Below the pieces are notes generated by a model that had not been told where the DNA came from, made no database searches, and saw nothing but the letters and a program-made list of their open reading frames with translations. A stretch of 64,000 bases of DNA from Straminergon stramineum (taxonomy: Eukaryota; Streptophyta; Bryopsida; Hypnales; Calliergonaceae), in the NCBI GenBank assembly GCA_963920665.1, contig OY987265.1, positions 21,643,001 to 21,707,000 of the forward strand, read 5' to 3'. The first letter of the stretch is position 1. Each line of letters begins with the position of its first letter. Position numbers and translations under genes: made by a program. Below are positions 60,901 through 64,000 of this stretch, in pieces.

Positions 60901-62907
60901 CCCTGCATTGAGACGGAGTTAATTTTCCTTTCCATGTTGCTCCCCTACCAAATCACGTAATGCAGAAGGCGAGTGCAAACACATTGACCTAAGCTGCACT
61001 ACACATTTTTGCAATCGATCATTTAGGCACTAGTAGAGAACCCACCCCAGAAGTGTTCTACAAAATGTAGCCGCATCAAAATTGACAGGGTTTCCAGCAG
61101 CAACAGCCCCAATCAGGCATCAAGATGAGTGCTATTGGAATCCAAATACGAACCTTCATAGCTCCATTCGTAGCGATAGCGCTGAGGGAAACAGCAGTCA
61201 GGAAAGTGCAAAAGCAGCAAAAACACACTAGCAACAGGCTGTGCCAAATGCCCGCTATTCCTATAATCCTGCGAAATCATCCAAAGAAAACGTCGCGGTC
61301 GTTAATACTGTATTACACATTAAAAATAGTCAAATAATTGAACCTAAAAATCAGAGGCTTCAATATTGTTCTTAGTTGACATTCTCTATATGTCAGATCA
61401 TAGACTCACCATGTAAATCGGATGTAAAATATGATGCCCATGATGTTTTGAAAACATGGCACAAATACTCCCATCAAGGTTCCCATCTTTCCAATTTGAG
61501 TCTGCAAACATGACCAGGCATTAGTATGGAATTTTTCTATTACTGAAATTCACAGTAAGAAGTTTACGGACAGGTGTGTAACCAAATTCCTGGATTGGCC
61601 AGGTTTCAAATCATCAAAGCTAAGCAAGCTACACACGAGACTTCTAGACGCAGATGATGGCATAATCCTTGGCACTGCAAAAACTTTCAAACATTATGGT
61701 ATTGCACCACAGTATATCTACAAGTCAAATGTGAGCGCTATAACTCTATGGGACCAATTCATCGAGCTGATTAACTTATATAGTAGCCCATCCCAAGCGA
61801 AGACCCCTTTCAGAATCAGTTGGAAGCGCAATACTTTTACAGAGCTCCAGGATTACTCCCTAAGTGCCCAAGGTAAAAATACAAGTCCACTTCGGAAGCT
61901 AATAGTCGATTATAGCAAACTTCAAAACATTCGTTCAAAAATTTAGGGTATGACTACTTCTTTCTGTTGGTACATTTTGTTACCTTCTTTGGAGTTTCCT
62001 AAAGAAGTAATTTCAACTCCAATAGATATGTAAGCGGACACTTTTCCCCATTTGAGCACTTTACGGTAAACATGAAATTGAAGTAAAATCCAGAGACAAA
62101 CCCTAATCCTCAGAAATGCTGAATCCCAACAAGAATAAAAGACTTCAATACTAGAGATCTTCTACAAGCAGCAGTCAGATTGTCATACCTCTATAAACAA
62201 AGATATATAACCCGGATTGTCATTAGCACCGTCAGCATCCATTGAGTAATCCTCCGGATCCCTAGGACTGTGAGGCATGGCATGTTGCTGGCCTCCCATA
62301 CTGCGAGCAAGGGAGGAAGTTTAAAATTATTTAACAATGCAATTAGCATATTACAAACTATGTTTAGTGCGCATTATGAGTGGCAAACACAAAATTACAT
62401 TGAAAATTCACTAGTTTGTATTGTGAGGGTGTGAAGATTCACCTCTTGAGCCCCCTAACATCCACCAGAGGATCACTGCGATACAGCTCCAGCTTGAAAG
62501 TCTCCATCTCCGTTCGATCAAAAACCTCCCCATCCTGATCGAGGCCATTTCGATCCTGCGATCGAATCTCCGGTTCCCGAGTTCGAATTGAAGGCAACGC
62601 TCTGCATTTCAACATTCCACAGCTATGCATTCATAACAGAGGTCGAGCAGGAATGCAATCATACTCTACATTTTGAAAAGTACCAAAAATCAGACCCCTT
62701 TACGAGGCAGGTATCCACTACTAACCGAGGAATAAAAGACGCAGCAGCAGCTGCTAAGTGATGTTGTTGTTGCGGCACAGGAGGTGGAGAAGCACGAGAA
62801 GAAGAGGAAAGATCTACGGTGGTCATCTCCTGGTTGCCATCGCCATCGCCATCGCCATCGCCGTTTTCGGTGCCTGGCGGGTGGCGCGCCCCATTTTCTT
62901 CCATCAT
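54941..62907 (-). CDS. CCC1: Cation-chloride cotransporter, 16 exons, 1011 aa
   Basis: Plant CCCs carry Na+/K+ with Cl- across endomembranes or the plasma membrane (SLC12 family). Exons, all in phase: 62907-62726, 62601-62443, 62300-62189, 61501-61410, 61268-61154, 60902-60802, 60615-60554, 60300-60061, 59432-59321, 59125-58931, 58338-57938, 57488-57327, 57134-56935, 56677-56282, 56067-55774 and 55153-54941. The N terminus is hydrophilic (about 150 residues) with a Gly-Asp repeat. The transport core has [100 protein letters not shown] and [19 protein letters not shown]. The C-terminal domain has [51 protein letters not shown] and ends [18 protein letters not shown], then [12 protein letters not shown]. 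Length is close to plant CCC1 (about 975 aa). No damage seen. Confidence 0.95.
57653..57859. mobile_element. 207-bp TTAA-bounded repeat in intron 11 of the cotransporter gene
   Basis: It runs from TTAAGTGCCTAAAGGGTC to CACTAAGGGGTTAA. Its body (CTTCCATATCTAT, ACCAATA.AAAGAA, AAACCATAC.CTAC) recurs at 59575-59740. The ends resemble those of the 0.93-kb TTAA family. Confidence 0.6.
58541..58850. mobile_element. Possible TTAA-type element end in intron 10 of the cotransporter gene
   Basis: Near 58541 the sequence reads TTAACCCCTTAGCGCTCCGA, then a small palindrome around CCAAAATCTGG. This resembles a piggyBac-type terminus. I find no matching right end, so the extent is a guess. Confidence 0.3.
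59575..59740. mobile_element. Second, 3'-truncated copy of the 207-bp repeat in intron 8 of the cotransporter gene
   Basis: Starts TTAAGTACCCATATGG and follows the copy at 57653 for about 165 bases before similarity fades. Confidence 0.6.
62836..62864. repeat. Hexanucleotide repeat coding Gly-Asp in cotransporter exon 1
   Basis: Four to five units of CCATCG (plus strand) encode DGDGDGDG near residue 16 of the cotransporter. In-frame length change would be tolerated; the tract is a likely polymorphic site. Confidence 0.85.
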
Positions 62908-64000
62908 TTCGCAACCCTTCGATTCTGGAGGTGACCAGCCCTCACGACAGTTTCATCCCTAGCCTGCTCCTATGGTAGAACCGATCACACGAAAGGGATT
63001 CAGAGCCGGGAGTTTCTGTTGTTCTTGCTCTCTCCGAATCAAAATTGATCCATTCCCAACGGAGAAAAAAAAATTATCTAATAAACAAACTCCATATGTA
63101 AGATTCTGCACGAGAAGTGGCGATCCCGTGGTAGCACATTTCGCGCTCAATCAATCGCAAACGACACAACACTTCTTGCTTGCTCCGCAAGTAACCTAAA
63201 TTCCCCTCACGATCGTCACAGAAAACAAATCTTGAACGCAAACCCTCACTCCCAAAATTCAAAAGCAGGAATCCGCGTAACCACTCATACGGCTCTCACC
63301 TCGCGAACCGAAAATTATTATCTCACCCCAAGCGCTCAAATCGAGAAACTCCGCAGAACTCCACGTGACCTCGAAGTGAGCAAACAAGTGAGCAAAGAAC
63401 TCCTCGACGAATGGCATTGAGGAAAGAACTCTACTCCTAGACGGCTTGCGTCGTTCCCCATGGTCAGGCCGTCAGTAACTCAGTACTGCGAAGCTGCTGC
63501 AACGAAGGGGAAGCTTTGACCAAGACAACAGATGGCAGCTTCCATGGAAAAAGCAAAAAGACAGAAAAAATGCCGCCACTACAGATGATGAGTTACCCCT
63601 AAAAGAGGACGACGACGGGAGCCCTGAATGATCACTTCGGATCCCCCAAACGCTTTGCATCCATCGCTGCAGGTTTGGAATGCGATCTCCTGCGAATCCA
63701 CCTTCGCCTCTTCCACGTTCAAATCTTCATAAGCTTCAAGCTAGTGGCTTGCAAAGCAGCTTCGGCACTATGTCACATCGAAAGGAAGCCTGTTACACAG
63801 AGGCTTTCATCGCAGAAGGGCTAATACGCAGATTGCTGCGCATTCCGAGGTGGGACGGTTGCGCGGGGAGCTCGATCTGACTCGGGATTTCGGGAATGTT
63901 CGTGGGTCTCAATCTCAGCGAGCCTCGGCTTTATTAAGTTATGGGCTTACGATGAAAGTTCGGTGCCGCACTTATGGAAGCTCTCATGGGCCCACTATAC
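62908..64000. other. Upstream region of the cotransporter gene
   Basis: 5' UTR and promoter of the minus-strand cotransporter are expected here. No conserved frame is seen to the window end. Short frames near 63472-63660 and 63680-63880 have no recognisable domain. Confidence 0.4.

Overview
The window looks like nuclear DNA of a land plant, most likely a bryophyte and probably a moss. The reasons are intron-rich genes with GT/AG borders; a PLS-class DYW pentatricopeptide (PPR) gene whose repeats have the wording I associate with moss editing factors; a plant-type cation-chloride cotransporter; PHO1-type SPX/EXS remnants; and a very AT-rich intergenic space packed with small DNA transposons. 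The species cannot be fixed from the sequence alone.

Layout. 0.6-2.5 kb (+): a two-exon cytidine deaminase whose intron carries a hAT-like miniature element. 6.0-10.6 kb (+): a long repeat-built leader followed by a DYW PPR editing factor. 10.9-13.0 kb (+): the decayed C-terminal part of a PHO1-type phosphate exporter. 14.6-15.8 kb (-): a three-exon gene for a protein with two fused Bet v 1 domains. 16.8-39.1 kb: an AT-rich repeat island holding a SINE, five roughly 0.93-kb elements bounded by TTAA, a CACTA-type MITE, two 0.72-kb inverted-repeat elements, two inverted 183-bp elements, a foldback and a LINE remnant. Inside it at 25.3-27.0 kb (-) lies the SPX-coding part of a dead PHO1 gene. 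39.9-44.4 kb (+): a second two-domain Bet v 1 gene, with five exons. 45.7-46.6 kb: another TTAA element. 47.9-53.8 kb (+): a 15-exon coiled-coil gene. 54.9-62.9 kb (-): a 16-exon cation-chloride cotransporter, convergent with it.

All four multi-exon reading frames were assembled by hand from splice borders and close without frame errors: CDA 320 aa, Bet v 1 A 290 aa, Bet v 1 B 330 aa, coiled-coil 457 aa and CCC 1011 aa (the single-exon PPR is 817 aa). The two PHO1 pieces carry stops, an internal deletion and a frameshift. They point in opposite directions and together cover almost the whole family, so they may be one gene broken by an inversion of about 14.5 kb. Undoing that inversion would also put the two Bet v 1 genes in the same orientation.

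Most striking: (1) the pair of fused two-domain Bet v 1 genes, in which each domain keeps a phase-1 intron at the same place; (2) a TTAA-bounded, piggyBac-like non-autonomous family in a plant; (3) a tRNA-derived SINE whose empty site is preserved 21 kb away; (4) the split PHO1. I saw no operon, CRISPR, tRNA or rRNA.
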